Shown here one piece after another: positions 50,149 to 62,782 of a stretch of DNA of 64,000 bases (the first letter of the stretch is position 1; every line of letters begins with the position of its first letter). Both the position numbers and the translations under genes were made by a program. This stretch comes from Rotaria socialis (Eukaryota; Rotifera; Eurotatoria; Philodinida; Philodinidae), in the NCBI GenBank assembly GCA_905331475.1, contig CAJNYU010000694.1:1-64000 (forward strand), given 5' to 3'. The notes beneath the pieces were generated by a model, which saw only the letters and a list, made by a program, of their open reading frames with translations, searched no databases and had not been told where the DNA came from.

Positions 50149-53100
50149 TCATCCAATAATTTCATCTGATTCAAGCTCATGTTCAATGTAAAACTCTGTT
50201 ATTTTATTTACAACACTATTCATATTTAAACCATGTTCAAGCATTTCATTCATTATCTAAAAGATAAAAAGACAAAATATTGAATTTTAAGATACAAACA
50301 ATTGACCTGTTGCTCGAAAAGAACTTCTCGAGCATCATTCGAGTTGACAGCAAGCGACATAAGAAATTCTTCTTTGTATGGAACTGATCGAAGTGCGATC
50401 TACAACAATTAATATTAGACCATTGAAGTATTTTTTATTTGCATTTAAAAATCCGATTACTGAAAAGACTCCTCGCGTGATCCATCCATGAAAACGCTTT
50501 AATGTTTGTCCATATGCTTTATTCATAGCATCTTCAACAGTTTGGTTGTCTTGACCATACTCATGAAGGAAACATCCAAGAAAATGAATACTTCTATAAC
50601 ATTTAAAAACAAAACTGTTTAGAATAAGATGTTATTTTCATGTAATCTATATTTTAAATAGAAAATAAACCATATTCATCATGCATCTCTATTAAATTAG
50701 TGTTTGCAAATCTAATAAAAACTTTTTGTATGCGTCTCTTCAGTATAGATTTTAGGTGACAATTAATGCAGTCTTTTAATAGAAAATTAGTCGTAGACCT
50801 CAAATGGAAAATCATCTGCTGCATATCAAGTTCATTGAACTTAGTAGGGGCGTGACAGTTCAGTTTTAGTTCCTATCAAAAGAACTGTTCAGACAGTTCT
50901 AAGGATCTGATCTGAGCTGTTCAAGCAGATCAGATCAGATCCCATAAGAGACGCCTATATCGATATAGACGTAATTTCAGTGTAGAACCTAACAGTTCTT
51001 AGATTTGATCTGCCCGAACAGTTTTTTCGTTCATTTGATCTGAACTTAAATCTGAGAGCTGCTACACCCCTACCTTAGAACTTAGTAACTTTGTTCTATT
51101 CCCAAATAAATTACCTTTAAAAACAATGGAACAATACATGTCTACAGAAATTAAAACGAGCTTTTTATTAGTTTTTATTTTACAGTTCTATCTGTTTCAT
51201 TAACAGGTTATTAAAAAACATAACTAGACAAAATATTCATTCATTTTTCAATGTTTCAAAGGAACATGAAAAAATTCGAAAATATTGGATTAGGCTAAGA
51301 ACTTCATGTTCTTTCCAAAGCTTTATTCTAAAATTTTTCTGAGATTTTAATATTAACGTTCATGAATAGAATTTTCGTTAGCTTGTAACTGTAAATTAAA
51401 TCGAGACAGACTTTGAGACACGAAAATCATTTCAAATATAGTGAATAAAAGAGTGAATATATCTCCATAAAATAGTACACTAATAATTGATTCGTTCAGG
51501 ACTATTGATTTACAATAAATGTTTTAGTGAATAAAATGACATAAATTTAGCCCACTATCTCAGTTTCTACAGAAGACCGATTAGAAAAATGAGCACGGGT
51601 GATTGTGAAGGGCTTGATTTTTGTCTCACTTCACAGATAATGATTTTCTCTTAAAGGGCGAGGGGAGTTATGAGGTCATTTAAATGACCCCAAAACGTCC
51701 CTCGTCCTTTACTACAAAAATAATAGTTATTGTATTGTACATAAACAGAGTTACAGAAGTTTAAAAATTTCCATTTTCTCCACTATAATTTTTTTTTGTG
51801 ATTCTTGAAGATTGTCTCGTAGCTCGTAAACTAGTAGAAATATTTTTAAAAAAAGGAATAAAGACTTAGTCTGATTACTGTTCGGTTTTTGGTATATTAT
51901 CATTTTCCTAATATTTATTCACCCGATGATTGAATTTATTTATATTCACCTTTTCCATAGAGTTTATTCTTGTGATATAGCTTATTTCTTTGAGAAAAAA
52001 AGGAACATGTTTTATTGACCTTTATTAATCTGATTTATACTGATATTTTTTAATTTTGTCTTACAGAAACTCGATTACGATGTCGTTGTAAACTTTGTTT
52101 CAAGTTTACTGTGAAGTTAATTATATTTGAACAGCAAATTATCTTTAGATCGTTTAAAAATCAGATAGAAAATCTGTCTAAGATATTCATATATTTCTAT
52201 TTCAATTGAAATTTAATTAATTGTACCTTTTAAGCCAAAGAAGCGCATCAGTAGCTGAATTTTTTTCTTTGGTAGTTTTTGCAATAATTTCATCATTAAC
52301 AATTGAATATAAAGTTTGAAATTTATTCGGATCATTAATAATTTTTCTTTTTAATTTCTACAATATATACATAAATCAATGCATATGTACTGCGTATGCT
52401 ATCAGAGTAAGCTTACATTAATATTTCCATTAGCATCTGCACGTAAAGGAATAAATGTTTTACTATTGAATTTTTCTAGTAGAATGAAAAGAATATTTTT
52501 CATATTTAATACAAAAATGTTTTACCGATCAAATTAATATATTGTTCACATGTCGATAGGAAAAGCTCGGAATGAATTTCTTCAAATTTTAAAGAAGTGA
52601 GTTTAGCAAATCTTTAATAAAATAATCTATTAAAAATAATTCAATTCAAACAAACTTACGGATAAGAAAGCTCAGAAAAAAATGTTTTAAAAAAATTTTG
52701 TTTTGGTAAAACTGTTTCTGTTGAATTTTTCGGCCTAATGAAATGAACTGAATTACTTATAAAGTAAGTAAATAAAATAGCAAACTTAGTTGAATCAATA
52801 GAAGAAAAAGATTGTTGAAGTATTGATATGTCATCAGATATGGCTGTTAATGATGATGGAGAAAGTAAAAGTAACGATTGAGATGAATTACCGGTTGCTA
52901 GTTTAATGCATTCATCAAGTGTATGAATAAATGCATCGCACGTTACACTTAACATCGATGTTGATTCATCTAATTTCTTAATATTCAAAAAAAATCAAGA
53001 TTTCATGTAAACACAATTAAAATAAGACAAAAAGAAATAATATGATGAATATACTTTAATGTCAGGTATTGGTGTATCATTTGCAATTGATTTAATAGCA

Positions 53101-53753
53101 TGAATACGTTGTGTAAGAACAGTTTCATAAAGATGTAATTCTTGAACTTTTATTTTGATTTCATGATCGACTGCATTTAGATGTGAAACTTAAAGATAAA
53201 AATCAATTAATAATAACAAAAAATGATAATAGTTAAATATTTTATTGATTTATTGTCAATATGGAATGTTTATTATTACGATTATTATTATTATTATTGT
53301 TGTTGTTGTTGTTGCTGCTGTTACTTGAAACAATTGTTGATGTTGTAGATTTAGTTCCTCTTGATTTACATGTACCCAAAGCAACAAGCCAACGTTGTCT
53401 CTCAGGCTGCGATTTAGCTTTTAAACAAAAAAATTGTTCACCTGGGATTATTAAATCAAACCGAAATGGATCATGTGGATGAACTACATTTAAGAAAATG
53501 ATTAAATAGCTAGATAATATAATCAATGATTATACCTTTAACTTCACAAGCAGGTACTAAAAATGAACCTTTACATCCTTCATGAATTAGTTCACTTGAT
53601 TTATAATACGAAAGAATACCTGTTTCATTCAATACAAAATAACGAGGTTGCCATCCTATTTTAAATTAAAAACATTTATTTCAATATATATTTGAATACT
53701 TAAAATTTATAACCATTATAATAATTAGTCCATTTGAAAAGTGTACCCTCCAT
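50149..53753 (-). CDS. PLEKHA8: FAPP2-like protein: PH domain plus glycolipid-transfer domain
   Basis: ATG 53753 opens [14 protein letters not shown], then [17 protein letters not shown]: a PH domain of the FAPP group, which reads PI4P at the trans-Golgi. It continues with [14 protein letters not shown] and [12 protein letters not shown], nearly the human sequence. A poly-Asn run follows (AAT/AAC repeat at about 53.28-53.33 kb). The linker contains [16 protein letters not shown]. The C-terminal GLTP domain shows DANGNINKLK (the Asp/Asn/Lys sugar-binding set), [11 protein letters not shown] (Trp) and [12 protein letters not shown] (His), and the protein ends [10 protein letters not shown] like human HGLESDEVV. 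It moves glucosylceramide between membranes. Introns are mostly 50-70 nt, with one of 1.6 kb (50.6-52.2 kb) holding a MITE and a palindrome. It is the first gene of the putative operon. Confidence 0.93.
50845..51077. mobile_element. hAT-like MITE in the large PLEKHA8 intron
   Basis: Ends read inward as TAGGGGCGTGACAGTTC and (from 51072) TAGGGGTGTAGCAGCTC, about 13 of 17 matching. The 8-bp GAACTTAG occurs at 50837-50844 and again at 51078-51085, a perfect target duplication if the right end extends five bases past the repeat. The interior is dense in AGATCAGATC/GATCTGATCT words and has a central palindrome (CTATATCGATATAG). Confidence 0.7.
51653..51710. repeat. 58-bp near-perfect palindrome
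   Basis: AAAGGGCGAGGGG on the left and the reverse complement on the right meet at GGTCATTTAAATGACC. About six mismatches or shifts occur across 29-nt arms. It lies in the PLEKHA8 intron, about 0.6 kb from the MITE. It may be a tiny fold-back element; no target duplication is clear. Confidence 0.6.
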
Positions 53754-53780
53754 ATAATATCATTTATCTGCAATAGAATT
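53754..53780 (-). promoter_or_regulatory. Splice acceptor 14 nt before the PLEKHA8 ATG
   Basis: The minus strand reads TTCTATTGCAG and then a 14-nt leader to ATG 53753. As with NOM1 and GINS3, the acceptor is almost at the start codon; here it could be a 5' UTR intron or a spliced-leader site at the head of the operon. Confidence 0.5.
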
Positions 53781-56700
53781 TCAAATCAATAAACTTTTCT
53801 AGTAAAAATAAAAAATTTGTTAATAACATTGGATTTCATTAAATTGTAAAGATGAAGATGAAATTAGATTTTCAAGATTGGATGGCTTATATTTCTGTTA
53901 GAATTTAAACAGAAAGATAGTCATCAACTGATTCGAGGTTAAACACATGCTGACAGATAAAACTAGAGCATATGTGTCCTGACTAATATATCATAAACAT
54001 GATTAATCAATTCCAATTGAACTCAATTCTAATAAGATGATGCATACGTGAATCTCAACAAAACTTGATGGACTGTCACTAATGATGATCGTTTCAACGA
54101 TATGCGCTAAAGTAGGTAAATGTATTTAACATGACGATTTGCGTTTATTTCATTTTTTTCTCGTCTGTGATAAAGGAAAGTCTAAAATAAAAGCAAAACA
54201 ATATTTTTATACGTTAATTTTTTTAATAGGACTTGTCTAAAGTGTAACAAAAGACATGTTTTATCTAATGCAATTTGTATAGTGACAGTTCGAGTTAGTA
54301 TCGTAGAGCGCGCATCTGAATGAGTCATCAAAGAACACAGAGGTCCGATGTAGAAATAGGAATAGATAAATAGATACATATAATATAGAAGTTACAGGAT
54401 AATGTCATCAGCGAATGAAATAGTTCCATAATGTATTTATTTTCTATAGATATTCTTCTAGTGATATGATCGTTTAAAATTTTCCAGTTTCAAGATTACC
54501 GATAATATTCTATGCAGAGAAGATGTGTGCAACCACGGTCAAGTAGCAATCCAGACAATATCGACCTCTATCGGATATCTTGTTATATGTAATTTACTGT
54601 CATCAACAAAAACAAAAGACAAACTATTACAAGAAACACAGAAATCATCCACTTGGTTTTAAAGACATGATCGATTAACTTAATTTAATCATTCTTCTTC
54701 ATTTATCCAATTCGATATAGTTTTGGCAAGTAAAAAGAGAATGTCACCATATGTTTTCCTACTACTACTATTTATTGTTGTCATCAATTATTTAGTAATA
54801 ATCATATTCAGCTAATTAAATGATGTTCAACAATTATGTCTTTTAGTAGCTCATCAGTCCGGGATCTGATCAAACTTTGTCGACCGGATAAAATTATACG
54901 AAATCCAATAATTCTCGTGGCATTTGATTAGCAATAGCTTTCGTGTTACTGTAATATTTTAGTTGTTTTCTATCAACTACTGGTAATTTTTAGTCGTAAT
55001 ATGTATTTCATACAAGGCAAGTAGAGGAAAAGTTTTCGCTTGACTAAGATGTGCGATATCGAACGGTAGTCTCTGAAAAGTTTCATGCTTTTTCATGCAA
55101 TACTTGATACTTGATTCACACTAATACCACTAGTGGCAGATTCATAGATAGATGATGCGGTCGTCTTGTTATACATTCTTCAGAAATTCTACACTCCCTG
55201 CTTCTTAAATCAATATTATCGTTTTCCAGTGATTTAGATTTCAACATTCTCTCATATTGTATAAACCATCGAAACTTTATTCTTCCAGTTGAAGGAACTC
55301 ATAGATTTTGTCTACAATTGTAGAACATTCTCGGTGGCACATCGTTTTATCCTTTTTGTGAGTAGTCAATCTGATGTAACTTTTTATTGATGAGTTAGCG
55401 ATAGAATTTAGCGAATCTTACCAATTTTTTGTTTGCGACACATCTAGGATATCTTAGCATAACTTGACTTTGTTATCAATAGAGTTCACAGATATTTAAT
55501 CAATTTTTTCAAATAATCAAGTGTGCCTTACCGCTTTTTTTCCGACAATCAATATAGCGAAAACAATTTTAAAAGCTATTTTCAATCGGGAAGAACTGAT
55601 CTTGTGACTGATGTGGTTCCTAAAGCCTTCAATATCCTTGAAAATCGAGGTTACTAACGGTTTTCAAATGTGTTTACTGCTGTTTCGAAAACTGCCGTAG
55701 TATCTTACGAGTATCAAAATGATTTTGATAAAATATGTTTGCAAGCGTGGTTACTTTTGAAGACAACAAAGATTGAAAAGCTCTCATGACCTAAAAGCAA
55801 GTACATATTCGTTAGAAAAAGCTTCAAATTAATATATAATTTATAAAATCTTACCCCATTGCATACTTTTCATCAAATAATTCTTGGTTCTGTATTGATA
55901 TGTGAATTTGTTCGAGTATTTAAATTTTATATAAAAATCAATTGAAATCGATTACCGATTTGTGTATTTCTTATCGCCGAGAAAAATTTACACTATGTGT
56001 TCTACTCATAAATTCAACTGACGCAAAACGTCAGTGCGCAGTCCCACTTTTCTTCCATCTTTTTACATCGTCGCTTCTCATCATCTTTGCCTAGTTGAAT
56101 TAATTCCATCATTGAAAACCTTAAATCTAGCTGTCTATGAAATAATAAATAATGATATAAATGAGTCATTAATACAAAGGATGACTGTTTCATCGTATTT
56201 CCTTCTGTATTTAAGCACACAACAAATATCATTTATCGGTGTAATTGAATGTTTCATTGACTTTGTTTCAAAGATTGAATAAAATCAGAAAAGAACAGAA
56301 CTTGTTTTTTGTATTTAAAACGGATCATTACGTTTGCAATGCAACTTAACAGATAAAAGTTAAGCGATCGCACACAAATTTTCTGGAATACTTCAGAAAT
56401 TTCGATATTATTGTCATACTCTATGACATTTAATGATTGATTAACAATTTCTGTAGAGCTTCCTCGAAATTTTCTGATGAATCGATAGCGATTACGTATT
56501 TTTGAATGAATTTTTAGAGAGACTCAACATAAAAAATAGGTCCATATGCATACAGTTAAATTACTCGGTAATTTAAAAAAAATTAGACAACTAAAATTTG
56601 ATAAAAGTTCCTCAATCATGTGGGTGGATGACTTTTTTATTTAACGAAAAGATATAGTTGGTTGCTCTTGATCAATCATTGCTCAAATTCAATTCTTCAG

Positions 56701-59456
56701 CTATGACTACTTTTGTGTTTGATACTGTCTGAGTGGGTATTCATGAGGAAGAAGAAACTTATAATAAACACAAATTATTCATATGTTCTTTTTTCTTGTC
56801 TATATGAGTTTATAGACTTTAATATCTTCCATCTCACGTATAAAAATAGTTTAAGAGAAAAAAATAGAATATATTCATTACGGTAAAAAGATTGGCTTAA
56901 GAGTTTGATTTTTGACAATGTCTCATCTTAAAAAAGTGAAAATTGCCAAGGAGTGGAGACCAGTAAAGACGATGAAATGGTACATACTATTGATTGGTTT
57001 TCTGAATACATATCGGTTTGCAAAAGTTAGTGTATGTGTCAGTACTTGCCAATACAATGTGGCGCACTATACACGGCAACATGAGGTGTTCACGTTAATA
57101 CTATTCATTCAAGTTCGTATAGAGGATAGTTTTGTAGCTTCAGCATTTAGATACGAATTGCTACAGTAGCTTTGAGAAAGTATCTTAACTAGAGAAATAC
57201 ATAGAATAAATATTCGTTTTCATGGTGTAGAATTTCACGTTTGGTGAATAACAAAAAATGAGTGAAGTTCAACTTTCTATATAGTTCTTCTATAAAGAAG
57301 AGATGAAATTGTCGGTGTAATAAACCATTCATAACTTTTTGATTATTTGCATTTTAAATAAAATTATTAATGGAAGCAAATGAATTTTACAATATACAAA
57401 GAAAATTATTAACGCATAGCCAAAAACACGGTCGAAAAATTAATATGATACAAGAAAAAAATAGTTGCACCTAAAAACACAATATTAATTTTGGGTGACG
57501 AAAATGTTGGTTTTCTAAAACAAAAAACTTTGATGAACTTGAAGAAAACTTCACATGTTACTGAGTTTGAATGAACTTTCGACATCAAACAATAACAACT
57601 CTAAATTAGTAAGTTATACAAAATAAATTAATTGAATGCTATTATTTTTCATAGATTAGATAAGTCGTAAAAATAGCAGATATTGCTGCTTAAGTGTAAA
57701 GCAGTCGGTAAATAGCTAAAAATCGGCAAGTTATTGAATAGAATCGCCGATTTGTGCATTTTTAAGATAGGAGTTGGAAAACCATGGTAAAGTGCCATTA
57801 AAAAATAAAATTTTAATCTTCCGAAAAATCGATATGCTTCAATACAGATTTATCGAAAGCATCTAACAAGAAGCTATTCTTGGAACAGCTCAGATTTAGT
57901 TAGAACAAGATAATTGACGAAAAATGACTATTATGATAAAATGACAAAGGAAAATAGAAATTTATTTTTCGTGTTAATTTGAAAACATAACCGCCTTTCA
58001 TAATTTCCAAATGTACCTACTTGTGTAAATTTAGAGAATTTAGCTACGCACCAGAAAATGATAATGAAAAAATTAGCTCATTTGAATGCTAATCCAGCAC
58101 TAGATTTTTGAAAGAGTTCTTCAACACAAACCTTGGAATCCCCCCAGCATTCCTACCATCAGCTCTAAAATTATTTGGTATCTCATCATCATCGTTAGCA
58201 TTAATTGAGTCGATCATAGACGTCACTGATATTGTGTGACCGACTATGAGCACATTTGAAATATCTTAGATTATCATATTCAATTGTAAAAATAGATTAA
58301 ATAGATGATAGTTCTACAATACAAATATCCAAATTGGTGCGAATGTCTTGCTTTTTTCTGTGAAAGTTGTGAAAATTCATTATTATTCAGTTAGATAATC
58401 AAGACCATTTAAAGTTAGTGTAACAATTTGTAATAGGAAGATGCTGTATAGCGTGAACTATGCTTTATTTGTATATTGAAAATCATACATACAGAATATT
58501 TTCTCTTTCGTTTTTTTAAATAGTAATGCATTATAGTCGAAGGGAAAGTATATGCAATAGGCAACGTCCTTGAAGTTGGACGCTATTGAAGGTATTAATA
58601 TGAAGATATTTGTAAGGACATTAACATAAGAGTTCTGTTGAAGGTATGGAAGTATTGAGATGAGAACCATATGATAATAGCAACTTTATAGGATACTAAT
58701 CAGATGGATTGGGACAAAACCTAGGAATCATACAAAGCATCACGATTGAATGTGACGTTCAGTATAATATTTCAATAGGAACTCCATGATATTGTTATAG
58801 TTCGAGTTTATTTTAATAAACTTTAACAAACTATTTTTATTTTTAGTGTTGCATAAGCGTTGATTCTTATTGCACTGAAACTCTTGCTTAATCACATCAT
58901 CGATGTGTGATTTTCTATTCACTGAAGGTAAACGTTGTAAAAAGGTCTGTTTCAATTTTGATAACTCTTATGACATCAAGATGTTTAGTGCTGTATGTTT
59001 TATCGGTATTATTACATATAATCTTGAGTAAACGAAAAGCTTCAATTCAATGAAGATCAAAATGCTTTATCTTCGACTTTATACAACTTTAATGTATCGT
59101 TATTTTGTTTACTCCAGCTATAATATATTCAAAAGGCACATGATACAAGCCATATTTTTCACTGTAGTGCGGGAAACGATTTAAACGGTGTTTTTAGGGC
59201 AATAAATAAAATTGCATAGAATCAACAATATCTGATAGTGCCGAGTGAGAAAGTCTTGTGATCTTCATGAAAAAGAAAATATGACTTCAAATTAATTATT
59301 AACACTTTTCAGTAACATAAAAGATTATTTAAAATAATTTTAAGAAAACCATTAAACATTACAAATATTGCATTCTTGTTGATAATACTGACAAGAAAGA
59401 GAAACTACTTGATCGTTATATAAGTTTAACTAATGAACAAAAGATTAATTTATATA
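53781..59456. other. 5.7-kb intergenic region, no gene seen
   Basis: AT-rich DNA with short open frames (for example 56034-56282, 56912-57169, 58458-58670) that show no known motif, no codon pattern like the neighbours and no splice support. The PLEKHA8 promoter should lie at the low end. Confidence 0.5.
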
Positions 59457-60911
59457 TTAATATTCACCGCAATCGGTATTCTTCCACCAACTTAAGATTG
59501 GAAGATCATACGGATGACAATCAATCACTCGTATCATGAGACCATAACAAATAATATTATCATGAATGAATTCTTTTGCAGCAGCATTAGCTTTTATAAA
59601 CCATTCGAGTTCTTCGTTACAGAAATCTTTATCAACACGCGTAATCTTGTAAGTTTCTTGAAGTAATGTTTCAGATTTGGGATCACCTACTGCTTCTGGA
59701 TTAACACGACATTGAAAAACGAGTTGATAATAACGACATTTTCCATCATCTTTCTGAATGTGTCTCCATATTCGAGTATGTTGCGGATGAGCCATATATT
59801 CAATACTCGGAGATAAAAAGATGGTTTGATTATTTTTAGATGTAGAGTATTGTTGAATTGCTACACACAAGCCTGATGTTAAAATGAATGGTACATGCTG
59901 ACCTTTGGTACCATGATAAGCAATATGCCATGAACCCCATTTAGCGTTGAAGGCAGTGCCATTGTCAGCTACTTTAATACCGAATCGTTTCCATCCTGAT
60001 TTATAATTAGAGATGTTTCTCAAATAAAAAGGAAGTTCACACTACCATCTGGAGATACGAATTCTTTATTTTCTTGACCGACTGAATTAAACAACAAAGT
60101 ATTACCAATTGATCCGCTATCAATCATACGCATTTTATTCCACTTAAAATCCATCAAACACTTTTCAATGGGCAAAGAAAATTTCTCTAGACCCATCGAA
60201 TTCATCCTACTATCAAATTTTTCGCAACATTTTTGAATTGTTTGAATTTTTGAGCCAGATGATACTCAATTTTTTCCATGTCCCGCAACTTCTTTGATAA
60301 ACAATGAACCATAAGGTGCATGAATTACCAGATGAAGAATAACACCACCTTCTTCAATACGCTCAACACTGAGCGAATCAGTTGGTAATTGTATAAGTTT
60401 ACAGAGAGCCGAACAGAACTATTGTTGAATCGAATGTTTATTCGATGCCAATCTGTTGTAGTTACCCTCAAGATGTATTATCAATGGACGATATTCGACT
60501 GTGAAAGATAAACAAACTTTATCGAGGTCTATTTACTTTCCTACCTGTTGTTTCTTTAGTATTATCTATTAAAATAGGCACAATGTGTTGCGATGTCTTT
60601 GCCTGATGAAGCGCTTTTTTAATTTTCATATTCAGCTGAAACTCGCCTATTGAACACACAGATAATTGACTAAGTGCATTTACTAATTCAGTTGCTTGAA
60701 CTTGATGTTCGATATGTTTTTCAACAAGTTCCAGTTCCATATTATACAAAAGTTGTTGTGTTCAATTATGTCTTTCCTCTTGACGATATTGTATATAATA
60801 TTGAATAGTTTTATTTGTACTAGATATGCCCATCGTGTGGTAGAGAGACTCAATTAAGTGCTGACTAGGAGTTAAATCTTCATTTATACTAATAATAAGC
60901 TTGTCTATCAG

Positions 60912-61535
60912 CTGGCATCGCAGCGGCTCTCTCAAAAAACATAGGAATTCCTATATAGGATAGGTCTAAAATATATAGGATCGCCCTGAACTATATAAGA
61001 AAAATATAGGATGAAAAATTTATTCCAGAAAAAGATTTAGACACCGAAAAATCACTGCAACAGCATTGAAGATGATAATGTGTTGTTTTGGCACGTATAT
61101 CTAATCAGCTAAATAAAAATATTATTGAGTTTTGAAAAGTAATGAAGAAATAAGATTTTCTTNNNNNNNNNNNNNNNNNNNNNNNNNNNNNNNNNNNNNN
61201 NNNNNNNNNNNNNNNNNNNNNNNNNNNNNNNNNNNNNNNNNNNNNNNNNNNNNNNNNNNNNNNNNNNNNNNNNNNNNNNNNNNNNNNNNNNNNNNNNNNN
61301 NNNNNNNNNNNNNNNNNNNNNNNNNNNNNNNNNNNNNNNNNNNNNNNNNNNNNNNNNNNNNNNNNNNNNNNNNNNNNNNNNNNNNNNNNNNNNNNNNNNN
61401 NNNNNNNNNNNNNNNNTTTTGAATTTTTTTAGAAGAATCTTCGAATATAGGAAAAAAGCTAAAAATATAGTCTATTATAGGATAAATTTTTAAAATATAG
61501 GAAATACAGGATATATAGGACTGCTGCGAAGCCAG
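60912..61535. mobile_element. MITE inserted in the WHIAYHGT pseudogene, with assembly gap
   Basis: Ends read inward as CTGGCATCGCAGCGG and CTGGCTTCGCAGCAG, 13 of 15 matching. Flanks TCTATCAG (60904-60911) and TCTATAAG (61536-61543) form an 8-bp duplication with one mismatch, as in hAT elements. Subterminal regions carry many ATATAGGA words in one orientation. The centre is a gap of 254 N (61163-61416), so an internal gene cannot be excluded, though the gap length may be arbitrary. Confidence 0.75.
61163..61416. other. Assembly gap (254 N)
   Basis: A run of N inside the MITE. Repetitive ATATAGGA subterminal sequence on both sides probably stopped the assembly. Confidence 0.95.
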
Positions 61536-62274
61536 TCTATAAGTTTTTGTCGACAAATCCAAAGAACTACACGCTTCAATATGTATTGCATAAGTTGAGT
61601 CTTCTCAGAAAAAACGAATGAATCACTAGAATTGTTATTTTTACCTATTAGTCGGCGCAGCTCATTCGCATATCCATAATGTTGCCGAAAACGCAGTATA
61701 ATGTGAAAAGAAAAATTAATAGAATTGTTGAAGTCAATCATATTGAATAAATGTGTTAATTCACTATCGATATTTCCGATTTGTTGACGTAGTTTATTAC
61801 TAGACATTCTTATTTCTTCATTACTTTGTCGATTGTTGTTTCTCGTGGGTGCTATTTGAGCCATGGCATCAAGATCAAATCTGATGTCATCAAGAGTTTT
61901 CCGAAATCCTTTCTCAATTATTTGATATATTTAATAAGAGCCATATTGTTCTCAGTAAGACCATGTGAAAATTGTTCTACAAGTTTATTTTCTTATTGGC
62001 ATATTACTGCGTCATCTTTCTGTGACGTTTCTATAACCTTAGTATTCATTCTTTTAAGGTTATGTGTTGAAGTTGGACAATGCCCTTCATACTTTCACCC
62101 AATTGGTGATCTGCAAAACGTTTCAAACAAAAATTCAAATCGGCGTCCATCGAACATAAAAATAATGGTTTCTCTAAAATATAATCAAATTTTAAAAGAA
62201 TGACAAGTATACGAGACGATGATTTATTTTTTTATTTACTTCATATGATAAGCTAAATACCAAGGGGGAAACGG

Positions 62275-62372
62275 CGGATTCCCGGGATTCCGAATCCCAT
62301 GAGAATCCCATAGGAATCTTGGGGATCTTGGGAATCTTGGGAATTCAAGGGGAATCCCACGGAAATCATGTG
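62275..62372. repeat. GGGAATCC/GGGATCTTGG degenerate repeat cluster
   Basis: About 100 bp made of variants of GGAATCCC, in both orientations (CGGGATTCC, GAATCCCAT, GGGAATCTTGG, GGGGAATCCC). It is far more GC-rich than its surroundings. This type of patch may be a decayed satellite or the subterminal part of a transposon. Confidence 0.6.
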
Positions 62373-62782
62373 CCTAAGAGTCATCAATAGATGATTTTTT
62401 TTCCATGTGTTCAGTTGATTTTTCTTTTCTTACAATCATTCGTTATACTTCGGGAAGACAATGGTCATCATATGATTAACGAACTCCCAACGATCGACGG
62501 ATAACGGGAAAAAAGTTGTGTCTACCAAATTTATATGTTTCTAAGGAATGTGAATTAATTTTGTCTTCTCGTCTTACGATCCAATTATTTCATCTTTTCT
62601 ATTTTTCTCATCTCTCTTTTTTTGTCTTCAGATAAACATATCAATATAAATATACACGTGACTGTACAATCTCTCTCACATTCGTTATTTACTATCAAAC
62701 TAAATTTATACAAAATTAAATTTCGTTTTTTTAAAAAGAAAACAAATTATTATAACATTTTTTTCTACGAAGGTAATACATA
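62373..62782. other. 5' flank of the right-edge gene, no feature seen
   Basis: AT-rich, with a C+T-rich stretch near 62590-62635 and no supported ORF. Confidence 0.4.

Larger units (their letters stand above)
59457..61928 (-). pseudogene. Decayed host gene with a WHIAYHGT-type domain, split by a MITE
   Basis: The 3' half (60205-59457) has KMRMIDSGSIGNT, then GWKRFGIKVAD, GSWHIAYHGTKGQ, ILTSGL, IFLSPSIEYMAHP and YYQLVFQCRVNP. This block recurs in many uncharacterised invertebrate proteins. Its YHGT...SPSIEY layout recalls the NAD-binding core of the PARP fold, which is inference. Upstream is LPTDSLSVERIEEGGVILH and an alpha-helical region (60746-60519) joined by a GT-AG intron (about 60545-60502). 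The first block (61928-61540) ends in CRQKLID exactly where the MITE at 60912-61535 begins, and the same frame resumes beyond it as KLIISINEDLTPSQ. About three in-frame stops and one frame change also occur, so the gene is dead. Its 5' exon was not found. Confidence 0.7.

Noticed and set aside
54000-59400. Open frames such as 56034-56282 and 56912-57169
   Set aside because: Hydrophobic or mixed sequences without motifs; overlapping frames on both strands are equally open.
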